DNA from: Lepisosteus oculatus
Lineage: Eukaryota; Chordata; Actinopteri; Semionotiformes; Lepisosteidae
Assembly (NCBI RefSeq): GCF_040954835.1
Contig: NC_090714.1
Coordinates: forward strand, 7,428,501 to 7,492,500
Length of the DNA: 64,000 nucleotides
Direction of reading: 5' to 3'
A model generated the notes under the pieces. The model was not told the origin of the DNA, made no database searches, and saw only the letters and a list, made by a program, of their open reading frames with translations. A program made the position numbers and the translations under genes. Numbering within the stretch: the stretch's first letter is position 1; each line of letters begins with the position of its first letter. This document shows, piece by piece, positions 25,165 through 44,089 of the stretch.

Positions 25165-27279
25165 GATGAATAACATTCAATTTAAATAAGCCAACAGATA
25201 AAATGATTACCATAATAATAGCTAAGTTGTTTTCACCTAGTCCATTATTTCTACAATCAGCATGCCTACTCAGAGGACTAAAAAGGAATAATTTTTATGT
25301 TCCACTGAAAGATTTTACAACAGAAATCAGAAAAAGCAGGCAGACAACCACACAAGCTCTGGGATATGCCTGACAATTAGAAACACCCTATTAATTCCCA
25401 GTCTCATTGCTATGTGACAAAACAGCCCAATTGTTCCATATATTTTTCATTGCCTAGATTAAATACGAAGGAGGTGAGCATTCAATACTGCAAACAAGGA
25501 CAAATTAGGTTTACTTCATGCTCATCCCATATCATGACTCCTACACCTGTCTTGGATTTATACTCACCATTTACAATGTGTCAATCAGAGTCTGGATGAA
25601 GTACTGCCTGTCAGCAAGGTGGTCTTAAGGGAACCTGCATTTCCTAAGGCCATATTCAAATTTACTTGCCCTGGCATAGCAGTGATTGTGGGTGGGCTCT
25701 TCAATAGTCAGCTGCATCTTGGAGATGGTCTCAAACCTCACTCCTTGACACCATGGCTACCTGTTGAAACCTTAAATACCCTAATTTACCTCTGTTGCCA
25801 ATAGGTTTAGAAAACAGTTCTGGGACACCTGAAATGATGCACTAAGATTTGTGGTTTGGAATCACTCCCCCTGTACAAGAATGTTTTTTAAAATAAAGTT
25901 AAGCAAACCGTTCACTTAACTAAAACGTGGTATTCAAACAGTGGGATTGGGAAACTAAGGCTTCAAATAGTTGAGCTACCCGTGCTGAGAGGTAGAATAA
26001 GCGCAGACTAGTTTTACTTCAGCGGCCATGGGGGGTTTTCAGTAGAGCAGAAATCCACCGAAATCAGAAATTTAGCAAGCAAATGCAATTCAGACCCATT
26101 TTGTTCTGAAACATTAGGACTGGGTAATTACATCTATTTTTGTGCTTATATTTAAACTTCACAGTTATAAACAAAAACACCAGGAAAATCTGAGTGTTTC
26201 AAAAATCTAAACTCCTTGAAAAAGAAGCCCTATTCAGAATCACGTCAATTCTTTGAAATTAAAATACAACTCAATGCCCCTGGGGAAATGATTTGCAAGC
26301 TCTCTACAGTTGGGTACAGTTAGCTGGGAAGAACCTGCAAACTCAGTTAAACCTACCATTTACATGACTATCTGGAAGAGAGAAAAAAAAGTGTTCTGTA
26401 CATACTATAATAGGAAGAGATTTGGATTAGTCAGAACGGGTGTCCCAAAGTGCTGTATAGGGTTCGAGCATGCAATCTCAAACCACTCCATCTGCTCTAA
26501 CCACAGTAGAAAAGGACTGCTGGGTGTAGTGTAAAAAAAAAATGAACAGCTACCTCTAACTGTCTTTTAAATCAGTGAAGCATAAAAGGCAGAAAAAAAA
26601 AGAGCCTCCTATTCCACAAGGGTACCCTAGTCAAGCATTTATTAAGGACTGGGAGCAGCAAGCCGTTTCAAAACGGCATGACTCATCCTGCACACCTGAC
26701 AGTTGACTTCAAGGAGGTGAGCAGCTTATGCACCATTCAGAAATTCACCCCGAGCAGAGGGGTGAAGAAGCTGGGCAGGCAATGTCGGAGCACCTGCTCA
26801 CAGCTCTCAAGCTGGGATATGACGACTTCTCCACACTCAAGCTGGACACAGGGGGTCTTAAGGGACTCGCAGGCTTAAGTCTTTTCAGCAAATTCCCCAG
26901 ACTGTCCAATATGGTCCAGGAATTCTATTCCTGACAGTGGTTGGCACAATATGAAAGCTGAAAGATACAAACAAGGACAGAACTATCTACTTCCCTGCTC
27001 CAAGTGCCTTGTGCACCAGAGGGAGAGACTAGATAGAAGCAGAACTATAGGAAAAGACTTACACAGAAGTGTAAGGGGGGGGAGGAATCAGAAAAGGCAT
27101 ATCACCAATCTTCACACCCCACATGCTTGCTTATTAACCAAGACTCTTGGAATACCTGATGAAAGAAGCTCCACTGGAAGTATGAACTGCACCCAACAAA
27201 ACAAGTGGCAAGCAACAGTATTCAATGCATTCTGGACCAAGAGCCTTGTAGTGGTTAGTCACCAAAGAAACCAAAAAAG
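25165..27279. other. Intergenic, downstream of ube2i; no gene recognised
   Basis: Short frames only. Two overlapping frames at 26678-26934 (plus) give hydrophobic, repeat-free peptides, but no family resemblance or splice structure is evident. Nothing else can be supported. Confidence 0.4.
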
Positions 27280-28064
27280 TCAGCTTTGTATAAACAGTTT
27301 TATTATCTCTAGACACGAACAAAACACCATATAAACACGAAGTCTGATGCAGAAGTAAGCTAGTCTGCCTTTGATTCAATGAGGCCATTTCTTTTTTGCA
27401 GCACAACATACTCAAGTTGCCAAGGCAGCAAAATGCTATTATATATTACAACATGCTGAATACAAGGCCTGCATCAGATGGAAAGTAATCTATAGACACT
27501 AGTGTATTCATAGAAAGTATAAAAGTTATAATTTTACAGCAGTTGAAATACTGACATATTAAAATAAAAGCAAGTTTTACATCATTAAAACCATGGAAAA
27601 TACAAAGACTGAAGGAATAGACCCTGTGTGAAAGAAATTAAGCCAAATTGAGCCAAAAACAAGAAAAAAAGGGACAGTCGTACCCCCAGATTGTGCTGTT
27701 GCACTTGCGCCTATAGAGAACTAAAAAAAAAAAATACAGTAAGCTACCCTCACCCTCCCAACAGCATTTTGCCAGAGAGGTCTTGTCTTCCAAAATCTGA
27801 TGATCGGACTGAACTCTGGTATTTAGCAATGTAGCATGTATACCCCTCAAAGAATGTCACAAGGTAACTGGTTTAAAAAAGAAATCACCTTTAAGATGAG
27901 TGGCAAACGGTAAATGGCACTGAAAAAGTATTTCAGCTTTTAAATAAGTCCTGTAGCGAGTGGAGTCTGCAAAGTGATGCATGGGGTACATTTTAAAAGA
28001 AAGAAAGGAGAGAAAAAAAAATTGCCAAACCAAATCCTTCCATTTTGTTCACAGGTCTTGACGT
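27280..28064 (-). other. ube2i: ube2i 3' UTR with poly(A) signal
   Basis: The region follows the ube2i stop codon on the minus strand. An AATAAA hexamer lies at 27299-27304 (minus) and is followed by a T/GT-rich stretch (27245-27285 read on minus), the usual downstream element. That places cleavage near 27280 and gives a 3' UTR of about 0.78 kb. The exact end is inferred. Confidence 0.5.
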
Positions 28065-34590
<6,526 letters not shown>

Positions 34591-34599
34591 GAAAGGCTC

Positions 34600-37200
34600 A
34601 TAATGGTGCATAGTCCTCAGTCTGCTACTACAAAAAGCACGCCAAGGGTGAAGATGGTGACGGTCAAAGGTACGTTGATACGATTTCGTACATAGCGCCA
34701 AGTCACAAGCGAAGACTAAGAACTGGAGGCCCACCTGCACCCGTGTACACTATCGCAACTCCAGTGAATTTTTGCCTTGTATAGCTTAGGCAGTCTACAG
34801 GAACTAAAAGCTTTTAAAGCCTAGCATTTACGTTCCTTGTTGCACAATAATTGCCAAAACATTACACATGAAGATCTAAACCTGCTTCGACCCCCTCGCT
34901 TCATTAGAGCCACGTGACTCGGCAGGCCAAAAGTAAAAGGACAACCTCACAAAGGCATCGGCTATGTGCCCTGATGTCGGCAAACAGAACTTGGACGCAC
35001 TCTGAAGACCCTCATTGGGCACCACCATTCTGCTAAACACATTTTGGATGAAAGAGATCCTGTGTGGATCACAGCATTGATGACGGAAAGGAACTCTAGT
35101 TCCCATTGCAGAAAACCTCCAAAACAGATGTAAACAAAGATGGTATGTTGCCTGTGCTGGGGCACCTTGTATTGCCTTTAATATTCAACACGGAGAAGAA
35201 AAATTGTGGGAGCAGAAAACAAACACCGAGCCGTTTTCAAAGTCGTCTCTCCACATCCTCCCGATTGTGACTGTGAGGGGTCTGGGCTCCAGTCGAGAGA
35301 CTGTTGCTGACTGGGGCCGCTAAAGAACTTCCCACAAGCCCAAAGATACAGAACAGCACAGGAAAGTAGTTCAGGTGGGGAGCTGCGTCAGCATGCGCAG
35401 GCTGCAAGAGGAACAAGTAATAGGTTTATTCCATGCTGAAAAAAAAAGAAAAAAACGTTTCGGCTGTGGGGCCTTCTTCAGGTGACGGCACAGGAAAGAA
35501 GAGCATTTACTCTTCCTCTTTAAGCAAGATAGAAAGGTATGAGGAAAAGTATTTTATTTACAGCCTCAAACAGACCACAGACGCAGAAGTCCCAAGATGC
35601 AGCCTGCAGGGGCTTCTCGGGCCCACGATTCAGGGCTGGACATCTGTCTGACCACAGAGGCCTGTCGCTTATAGAGGAGTCCCCATCGACACTGGTCAGA
35701 GCCGGAGAACCTCGCCCAGCAGTTCGGGACAGGATGGGCTATTTGAGAGCCGCTGATCACGTCTGAACAGCATGTTTCTGAAGGATGAAGCAAAAGCCAG
35801 CACCAAAATTCCACCATCATATCCTCAGGGACCCCGGAGCTGTGAGGCAGCAGTGCGAAGAATCACGCCGCCCCACAGAGTAACGGAGACTACAGGTTGA
35901 GTCAAGTGTCAAGATAGCCGAGCGCTGTTTTACCCATGTTAACAACGTGTAGAGCGGAAGTTGGAGAGATGACAAGGGAGACGGGAATGAGAAAGTGAAA
36001 CGGACAACTTTCCTTCAATCTTGTTCAACAACACTTAAGCGACACCGATTTAAAGCGTTCGCTGCCAACTTAACTTAAAGTGCAGGAGGAGTCAGGTCTT
36101 CAACGCAAAACTTTCTGAGCTCGAAGGTTCCGGAATCTGAATGTGGGGTTTAGATGAGCCCGAAACGGACAGCTACCCTTACAACTCGGGGAAAAAAAAA
36201 AAAAAGATGTAGGCAGAGAAGAAGTGAGGAGGACCAAAATGCTTTGAACTCGTCACATCCCATAAAACTCCGGGTTCACCTAGCGCCATCAGACGGCTTG
36301 CGGGGATAGGGGTGCAAAGAGACGAGCACTACACAAGTCGAACTGGACAGGGGGGGGTAATTCACGCCTTGGTTCCGATCCACTCTTCAAATGATAAACC
36401 GTCTTACTGGAGAAAGAGGATCGCCACGCTTGCATCGATTCAAAAGGCAGAACCCCCGTTATAGTCCAAGCTCCCTGGTCAATCCTGTATTAAATGCTTC
36501 GCTCTGTGTGTCCCTGATGCAAATCTCCCACCCGGTCCCCGGTTTTGACGGCCCCGGGGTGCGATACCACTGCAGACACGGCACCGGTGCATCGCGTCTG
36601 TCTCGGTCTCCCCCTCCAGACGGAGCCGTGGAGCGGGAGAGACGCACACTACAGTTATGTGAAATCGCGCTGGTCCGTTGCTGTGATCAATCAGTACGTT
36701 TAACCCCCACGGCTGGGTTTTTAAAGCACCTTCATGGGCGTTTAATGAATAAGAGAGGAAAACGCGGATGGCTACTAGTTTGATTCCCCCATAACCCGCG
36801 CAGGACAAAGGACTAGGCTGTTCCCTAGCCCAGGCGTCCATTCACACACCAACACAAAAACACACTCGGGCTACAGCGCTTCGGGGATCGTCTTTAAATA
36901 CTAACCGATGCGCTCCCATCAAACTTCTTACCTTAATAATTATACAAATGCCTACGGTTTTCTGAAACGTTTGGATTTTCTGAAGAATCGTATCTTAACT
37001 CGGGACAAAACCAACGAAGTTTCCCTCCTGAAAAAAAGCTCCGAATTTCACCCAGGCTAAATAGGACCTCTTGTTAACCCGCCGCCCGCCTGAAAACAAT
37101 CAACGAAGATTCCTGATTTTCGTATCTCGGAGCTGGTCTTAATTGACGCGCTTTGGCGTCAAGACTCACCAATTATAAATTTGTCATTTGTATTCTTACT
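34600..37200 (-). promoter_or_regulatory. ube2i: CpG-richer zone, likely ube2i promoter and non-coding first exon
   Basis: CpG density rises from about 34.6 kb and peaks near 36.4-36.8 kb (many CG in 36535-36680), then falls off past 37.2 kb. Its place upstream of the ube2i ATG exon, which itself needs an upstream exon, makes this the natural promoter. Open frames on both strands at 36391-36841 are of the sort expected by chance in GC-rich DNA. The start site and the first exon's donor cannot be fixed from sequence alone. A small Penelope-like insertion lies inside at 35367-35487. Confidence 0.5.
35367..35487 (-). mobile_element. Short Penelope-like terminus with target duplication
   Basis: A 121-bp insertion bounded by perfect 11-bp direct repeats GCACAGGAAAG (35356-35366 and 35488-35498). 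Read on the minus strand it carries the CTGAAGAAGGCCCCACAGCC and GAAACG signature, the CAGCATGGAATAAACCTATT block and the GCATGCTGACGCAGCTCCCC end. There is no coding sequence. The family assignment to Penelope-like elements is from the signature and is inference. Confidence 0.7.
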
Positions 37201-39400
37201 GAATCTATTCAAATAAGTCAAGAAGCCGGACTTACTAAAGACAAACGTCACACTCTGTATTAGAACGGTTCAGGAAATGCGAGAAAATGCTAACATAATC
37301 TTATTTAATTGTAAAAGAGCCGTATATTCCACATTTTTAAAATATTTTATGCGCAAAAATATTGTCCTTGCAGGCACCTCTTTAGATACCTATATATTTA
37401 AAGGAGCCGCGTTCTCTTTTCAAGGGACTATCAATAAAAAGTGAAATAATTGAGCCCGGAAAAAAGAGGATTCCGTTTCTATCTTACCTTTTAGGCAAAT
37501 TGTGTTGGGGTGTCTGAACAGCTTTGTGCTTGTACATTTGTCTGCTATGTAGCTCTTTTACTTGTATATTTTTCTAGTACAAACCACTTACATTACATTA
37601 CTCATCTTGTCTAATTCTGTGGTGTCTAGCTCTTGTCCTGAAAGGTCTGTGTGTCTGCAGGTTTTCATTCCATCTAATCTCTGAACAACCAAAACCTACT
37701 CTTTGTTAGCTTAAATGAACCAGTTTAAACAGTTTCTCCCTGAAAAACAGTTTTTCCAGGTGCTGGCCCTTTAAGAAATATTCCAGGGCGAGGACTGAAA
37801 TCCCTGGTCTAATTCACACATTCACCTTCTCATTCAGGTAACATTATCTATGATATAGTTATACAGATAGCATAAAAAACAGTGTCTACCCATAGTAGTT
37901 TAAAACCAAGACGTAAGATTTCCTCAAGGCAGTGGTGTGCAGCTGTCTGAAAGTTCGTGCACCACCTCTGCTCTCAATGGCCCAGCCAAGACTAACGTAA
38001 TTGAATGTAAGGACTGAATATCCTTAGCTTAACTGAATGTTTCCATTCCTTTTCCTGTTGCCATTTTGTTAATCAAATTGCCATTTCCATTATCTTACTG
38101 TACATGCAATACAAGGCAGGCTAATTGGTGTTTAATTACATAGTACAGTTTTTTTTAACGGGTTCACCCTTTCTATGGATGGATACTACAGTAGCAACTT
38201 TCCAGTTTATGGGTACGACCTCTGTCCTGAGGAACTGCCTGCAAATAACATCACTCAGTTTAGGATAGTAGGTTCATAGTATTACTACTTTTGTAATTAT
38301 GCTACTGAATATAGTACCTGTAACATATATGCCTCTTCTATGTTAATAGCATTTAACACATAACATGCTGTAGTGAAATAATTATTTAATACATTAACCA
38401 CTTCCCTTTCACCATCTAAAAACGTTTTTTTATGTGAAAGACAGAGATATTTATGTGAAAGCCATGAAGTCAGATATGTTTAGCTAATTATGTATTCTAA
38501 ATGGTTGCTGGTTAGCAGCATAATGTTTGCAACTTGTTTCATTTATTAATCTTTATTTTATAGTTGCATGATGTAGTAGCTAAAACGCAAGACCAAATGT
38601 TGCAGCTCTGAAGTTATTTTGAGATGATCCCTTAGGCTCTAAGGCCCAGAGGTCTGTCTGGGGACTGTGCTTTGCATTTTTATTTTTTCAAGGGTGTAGT
38701 TGAACCAGTTCATATTTACTAACTGATTTACATAAAGTCCTCATCAGTTTCTGTCTTTCATCCACTACGGTTTCACAGAAAACACGCTTACTACACAAAT
38801 ACAGTCTCTTGGGAGATGTCACAAGATGACTGCCTCTGTTTTCTATTGTCAGGAACGAAAAAAAGAGCAGCTCCAATCTTCTTTGGTTTGACATCTTTAT
38901 TGTTGTACAGAGCAGTAGGAGAAAGAGTGGCACCAAGAGGGCAGCAGCAGTAAAACGGTCTCAAATGCTGGATTCAGTAGAGTTGTTTCTGAACCCTGTT
39001 TGTTTACTGCACTGACCTTTTATACTATTTTCTTACTTCTTACTGTGGAGCTTTGCTGTGTGTGTACTTGACTATAAAAGGAAAAAGGCCATGTAATTAG
39101 TGAGTGTTGGCAGTACAATCTCTTCTGTGTCCGCATGGTTTAATAAGATCCAGTCTCTCAGCATTTGGGCACCCTCCTCATACCCCCCGCAGCTGTGGTC
39201 TGGGGACAAAGTTGTATTTCCGACAGTGTTCCCTCATGATAACCTCACGTCGGGTGAGTAATATTCCTGGGAGTTAATCACTTCTGGCTCGTCTGAACTG
39301 TTGATCAGCCAAGACAATCTGCTAATGTCTCTGCAGGGGGTGGTCCATTTTGTTACCTGGAATTAATTGCTTAATTAGCCCAATTAATTTGTGCTGCAGA
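37200..39400. other. Intergenic, no gene recognised
   Basis: AT-rich unique sequence. At about 37618-37815 there is a degraded inverted-terminus element (GCTCTTGTCCTGAAAGGTC at the left, AGGGCGAGGACTGAAATCCC at the right), probably an old hAT-type MITE. Confidence 0.45.
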
Positions 39401-39413
39401 TAACTTTAATAGG

Positions 39414-39601
39414 AACAAGAAGTAGGTTTATTCCATGCTGAAAAGAGAAGAAAGAAAACACAACGTTTCGGCTGTGGAGCCTTCTTCAGGTGACGGCTCC
39501 ACGGCCGAAACGTTGTTTTCTTTCTTCTCTTTTCAGCATGGAATAAACCTACTTCTTGTTCCTTTGCAGCTTATGCATGCCAACGCAGCTACCCACCTAG
39601 G
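39414..39601. mobile_element. Miniature Penelope-like insertion made of two inverted termini, perfect TSD
   Basis: The insertion is flanked by perfect 13-bp direct repeats TAACTTTAATAGG (39401-39413 and 39602-39614). Inside, one terminus reads right-to-left (39414-39492) and meets a second copy reading left-to-right (39493-39601). The two form a near-perfect inverted repeat from AACAAGAAGTAGGTTTATTC outward. Each contains the CTGAAGA / GGCT-loop-AGCC / GAAAC pattern or a variant of it. No protein is encoded. Such inverted terminal arrangements and variable target duplications are typical of Penelope-like retroelements. Confidence 0.75.
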
Positions 39602-39881
39602 TAACTTTAATAGGCAACTATTAGCTGTAGCACAGATTTGCAATCACCTGGAGCCCAGGTAAAACCCAGTTTGATCCAGTTTGATTCTTTTCTTTTCCCC
39701 ACGTCTATGTTTCAACAGTTATGTAACTTCAATGACAAAGCTCCTCCTTGTCTGAGGTGTTGACACTTGGCTTAGTTATTTTAGAACGCCTTCAGACAGG
39801 TTAAGTCTGGAAATTACTCTCTTCTTTGTAAATTGAGCATGACGTCTTGTCTGAAGTGATGTTGCAGCTCAAATCTGATAA

Positions 39882-40188
39882 TATATTTTCTAACCGCTTT
39901 ATCCAACACAGGGTCATGGGGGAGCCAGAGCCTGTTCTGGTAATGTATACACCCTGGACTGGATTCCAGTCCATCGCAGGGCAGACACACAGACATGCAC
40001 ACACTCCCAATAGGGCCAGTTTTCCCAGGAGCTAATTACCCTACAAGCATGTCTTTGGACTGTGCTCCTGAGAAAACCCGTAGGGGGAATACACAAACTC
40101 CATGCAGATAGCAGCCTGGGCATCAAACCCAGGGCACCAGCCCTGTGAGGCAGCAACGGGGACCACTGTGCCACCATGGGCCCAGGAA
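39882..40188 (-). mobile_element. Full-length tRNA-like-headed SINE
   Basis: On the minus strand it starts GGGCCCATGGTGGCACAGTG and ends GGATAAAGCGGTTAG, with GCCCTGCGATGGACTGGAAT in between. Same family as 19852-20145. Confidence 0.85.
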
Positions 40189-41730
40189 AACACTTTATTA
40201 AATGCCTCTATGGTCATGTACAATATTCAGTCCATAAGTACATGAAGTGTATTTTAAATGTCGTTTTACTATCCAGAAGTTCTCTGTTTGCCTCTGGTTG
40301 ATAAGATGTCATTTACATTCACCCAAGAGGCTTTCTAATCACCAGTTGGGCTACATGATCGGTATTCAGAGAGTCAGAACAAACTAAGACAAACGTCAAT
40401 AAGCTGGACTAATTTAGATATGTGGATCTAATAATTTGAAACTCCAAGAAGTATAATATTTTTAACCGGAATGTATCTTTAAAATAAAGTCTCCGATACT
40501 GTTCTAAGACAGGCTAGTTTGCAATTGCAATTTTCCTGCAATTTCCCTCACAGGATCAATAAAGTATCTATCTATCTAGTTTTACCCCACTTATGACACA
40601 TGGTTGCATTACTGACCAGCCTTTGCTGAGGAAAGCCTTGCAGGTCACCATTAAATTTACTGAACAAACCATTTGCTACCATGGTCAAATCTGAAGATTT
40701 CCCATAATTGACTTGCTAGTGACCCATAAACCCTGCAGGACTGGGGCTCTCTGGCAGCAGGGCTGCAATCCAGCTCTTTATAAGAGGAACAACAGGCAGA
40801 GACTGAGACAGTGGTGTGGAATTACACCCAAAGGCCTGCAGTCAGAATCCCCCCTAAAAGGATGTTGGCGTTGGTTTCCATAAGGTTCAATTCACACATT
40901 TACGACTATCACATTTTTAATTCACACATTTATAAGAATTCAAACATGAATAACTAAAACCTATCATGTTATGAGAAATCACGTTTGTCTACACTGTCCC
41001 AATATCAGGAAGTTTTAGAATATTTCTTCTGTATTTTGTAGGCTAGTATTTTGTTTAATGATCTAATGGTTTTGAAAGTATCTGTTTTTGACTCAATTTT
41101 GCTAAGGCTTTTTAAGTTTTTGTTACCAACTCATGTAAGGGTATGAATGACTTTCTAAGTTTCACCCTCACGTGATTGTGTTCGAATCTTGTCAGCATTT
41201 GCCCTTGGAATGGTGTGGAAACCTCCTGTACCTCCTTATAATTACGTTGACATGGTAAATTAGCTCAGTTCCAGCAATTGGGTTTTAAACTTTTAATTTT
41301 CTGGCTTTTGCAGATTTTATGTAAGTATATATTCAGGTAAGAGCAGCACAGTTTTCTCCCTCTCTCTTAGATAAACGTGATGTTCAATCTGCTTCATGAA
41401 AAGCAGGCCTTGGTTATGTCCTAGCACTTAAAATCTAGTTATTTTAAGACTGCAGATGGTTTTCTTGGCTAATCTATAACGAGCTGATTGGTAATTATAT
41501 CTTCGTTTGCCTTTTTTAAAAATATGTTCGGAAATGTTGATTTGGTCTGCCTAGGTCCCGTTATAGTTCTGATTGTGTTGCTCCTTTCTTTTAGCTTCTT
41601 GCAGAATGTTATGAGCCTAATTGCCCAAAAAAGAAACCCCTGGCCACCAAGACACACCTGTCAGCCAATTGCCCCAATATTCTGTGAAATTGATGCAGGA
41701 GGGCAAATCAATTTATGTCAGTTCTGAAGG
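40189..41730. other. Intergenic, no gene recognised
   Basis: Unique AT-rich sequence. At 40541-40578 the string CAGGATCAATAAAGTATC followed by TATC repeats matches a common fish retroelement 3' tail. No coding exon recognised. Confidence 0.45.
40541..40578 (+). mobile_element. Retroelement 3' tail with (TATC)n
   Basis: TTTCCCTCACAGGATCAATA followed by AAGTATCTATCTATC resembles the 3' end of fish non-LTR retroelements, which often finish with a short tetranucleotide run. Confidence 0.4.
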
Positions 41731-41732
41731 GC

Positions 41733-42050
41733 AGGGTTTCTCACTTCTGCTTCTGGGAACCCCCACACCTGCTGGTATTTGTTCTACCTGAGCAATTAAG
41801 TAATAGAACCTTATATAGACCTAATAATAGGTTTAATTTAAGCTCTTTAATTGTTTACACTTCTTAAACATGTCAGAAGTTGCCTTTTAACTATTGTGTA
41901 AGTAACTTAATTGTTAAGTAACTGCAACCTTTGCATAGAGAAAAAACCTTGTCAATGTTCTGAGCAAGCAGCTGCCGAGCTCAGCTCCAGTGAAAACAGC
42001 AGGCGTTTGGGTTCCCAGCAGCAGGACTGGGAACCCCTGCCCTTGGGTTG
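41733..42050. mobile_element. Degraded TIR element (hAT-like MITE)
   Basis: The left end CAGGGTTTCTCACTTCTGCT and the right end read inward, CAGGGGTTCCCAGTCCTGCT, are imperfect inverted repeats followed on both sides by GGGAACCC. The interior has no open frame. CAGGGGTTC-type ends suggest hAT; a clean 8-bp duplication was not found. Confidence 0.5.
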
Positions 42051-44085
42051 GGTTGGCCTTGTTTCCCTTAACTGTGCCGATGCTTGAAAGTCAAGCAGCC
42101 CCCCCCTTCCCTGAAGGAGTCTGTGTCGGCTCCTGTCTTTGCAACAGCACTTGCAGATCAAGATGCCATTATCTTAGAGACTGATGTTTCATCACAAATG
42201 AAATATTAATCTATAAGAAGGGCATTTTCTCCCACAGATATCTTGAAAAGCAAACTCTACATGTGAAAAAGTTGTCCAAATGCCTCAAGAAATGCTTTAA
42301 TGGCTCATTGGACTATTTTTGGTCAATTCCACTACCTAGGGTTGGACACTAGGTGGAGCCCTTACAAAGTATTCAAGACTTGCCCAGTCACTACTCTTAC
42401 AGATAGGTATGTTCTCCAGGATATGCAAGATAGTGAAGAGGGCACTTATTCACAGGTGGCTCCTGAAGATGCTAAATAAGAGTCGAGAATAGAGTTATTA
42501 AGCATCACAAACTTTATGCATTCAGGCACACGGATGAAAATGCAACACATTTTGCAAAGTGAAAGTCCAGAACCTCTCGAATGTTGCTCACACCAAAACA
42601 ACCACCTATTACTTATTACCACGGTGATTAAGATTGTACCTAAATGAACAGTTCATAAAAGGATATCCTCTTAATCAGATATTACATAAGAAAACTCTGT
42701 TAATGAACATCTGCAAACATCCATCTTCGCTAAATCAGAGAGTATACTTAACCGGAATAAAGAGCTTTTCTTTCCTGGGTTCAAGCCAAGATTACACGAG
42801 TGGAGTACTAGGACTGAAAATCAACCTCCCAAACAAACACTTGACAGCTAAATAAAGAGACTGTGGAAGGCTGATTTTCTGCCATTGCCCAGCTTTGCAT
42901 TCTTTAGTCCTGTTGTAAGGGAGACCTGACTGGACATGCTGTAGGGAGAGGCAGTAGAATGTCACTTTACAGGCTCTGCACCCCCTGCAGTTAAATCCCA
43001 ACTCTTACACCGCATGCATTTTCACTCTTTTCAAGGGATACTGTAATGCGCATTAACCAGTCTGACCCAGGTTGGGCTGACTCAACCGGTGAGGGATGGT
43101 AACTGTGACAGTGTCGACAGTGTGGACACAGCAGTTAAGTCAGTGACACAAAACAAGACACTGACGCACATCTCCCAGCTTCAAGTAACATGCATATGGC
43201 TGCCTGCTCACTGAGGTATCAGTTTCTCAGTGTAGGATGAGCATCAGAGAAGACATATTCCAACAAAGCATGATTAAATCCCTCCCAATGCTGCACTAGA
43301 ACTCAAAACAGTCCAGATTCAAGTTCCACAGATGTCAGGATCCTCTTTTCTCGCTGTCCATGCTGACAAGTTGCCAACTCGACCTACCCTCTTAATAACC
43401 ACAACCACCTCCCCTGCCAGAATGCGATACTACTACTTTAGCTTTCTTCCATGCAGAGTTATGTTGCCACAGCAGACGCATAGTCATGAGCTACTGTGTG
43501 ATATTTGTAACGATGAGCCCATCTGTGGTCAAAAATACCAAATGTGCCCAGTTGAAAACAGCTGCTGCTTGTCAAGTGGCAGTAAAGTGTGGCTGGAGTT
43601 AGTCAGTGGTTTCCTGTCCCTTTGAATAGGAGGGTGCAGATGGTTTTCTGCACCGTATCCTAAACATACACATACCAGAACACCAGAAACACAAATATAG
43701 GTTGAAACAGGGCAGCACATCTTTGTGCTTTTAATCAAGGTTCCAATGTGGGGTAATCGACCTCCATTCTATAATCAAAAGCACAAACCTGTTGACGTGG
43801 TTGTCGCCTGTCGAGTCGGTCACAAGTGAAGAAGCCCAGCTTTTAGTACTGATAACGCAGTCATTTAGGAAGTTAGAAAAACAAGGGACACAAAACCACA
43901 CCGGACAGTGATGATAAAAAACCCCAGCAAAATGCGTTTACGTGCTCGGAGAAAGGTCAGTTTTGCCCCTTTGAGTGCATACTTTCAACAATACTGGTAG
44001 CCCAGCATCTTGGTATTCTTTGACCCTCCACAAAAAATAAAAATCTGCAGTAAAAGATTCAAAAAAGAACAAATGATACAGAACT
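42051..44085. other. Intergenic between kctd5 and ube2i, no gene recognised
   Basis: Short frames only, no recognisable repeat or exon. Confidence 0.4.
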
Positions 44086-44089
44086 GTTA

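Noticed and set aside
26678..26934. Overlapping plus-strand frames of 66-68 codons
   Set aside because: No recognised protein, no convincing acceptor or donor pair, and two frames compete over the same bases.
36391..36841. Opposed 130- and 120-codon frames near the ube2i promoter
   Set aside because: Both lie in the CpG-rich zone, overlap each other on opposite strands and resemble nothing known; expected by chance in GC-rich sequence.
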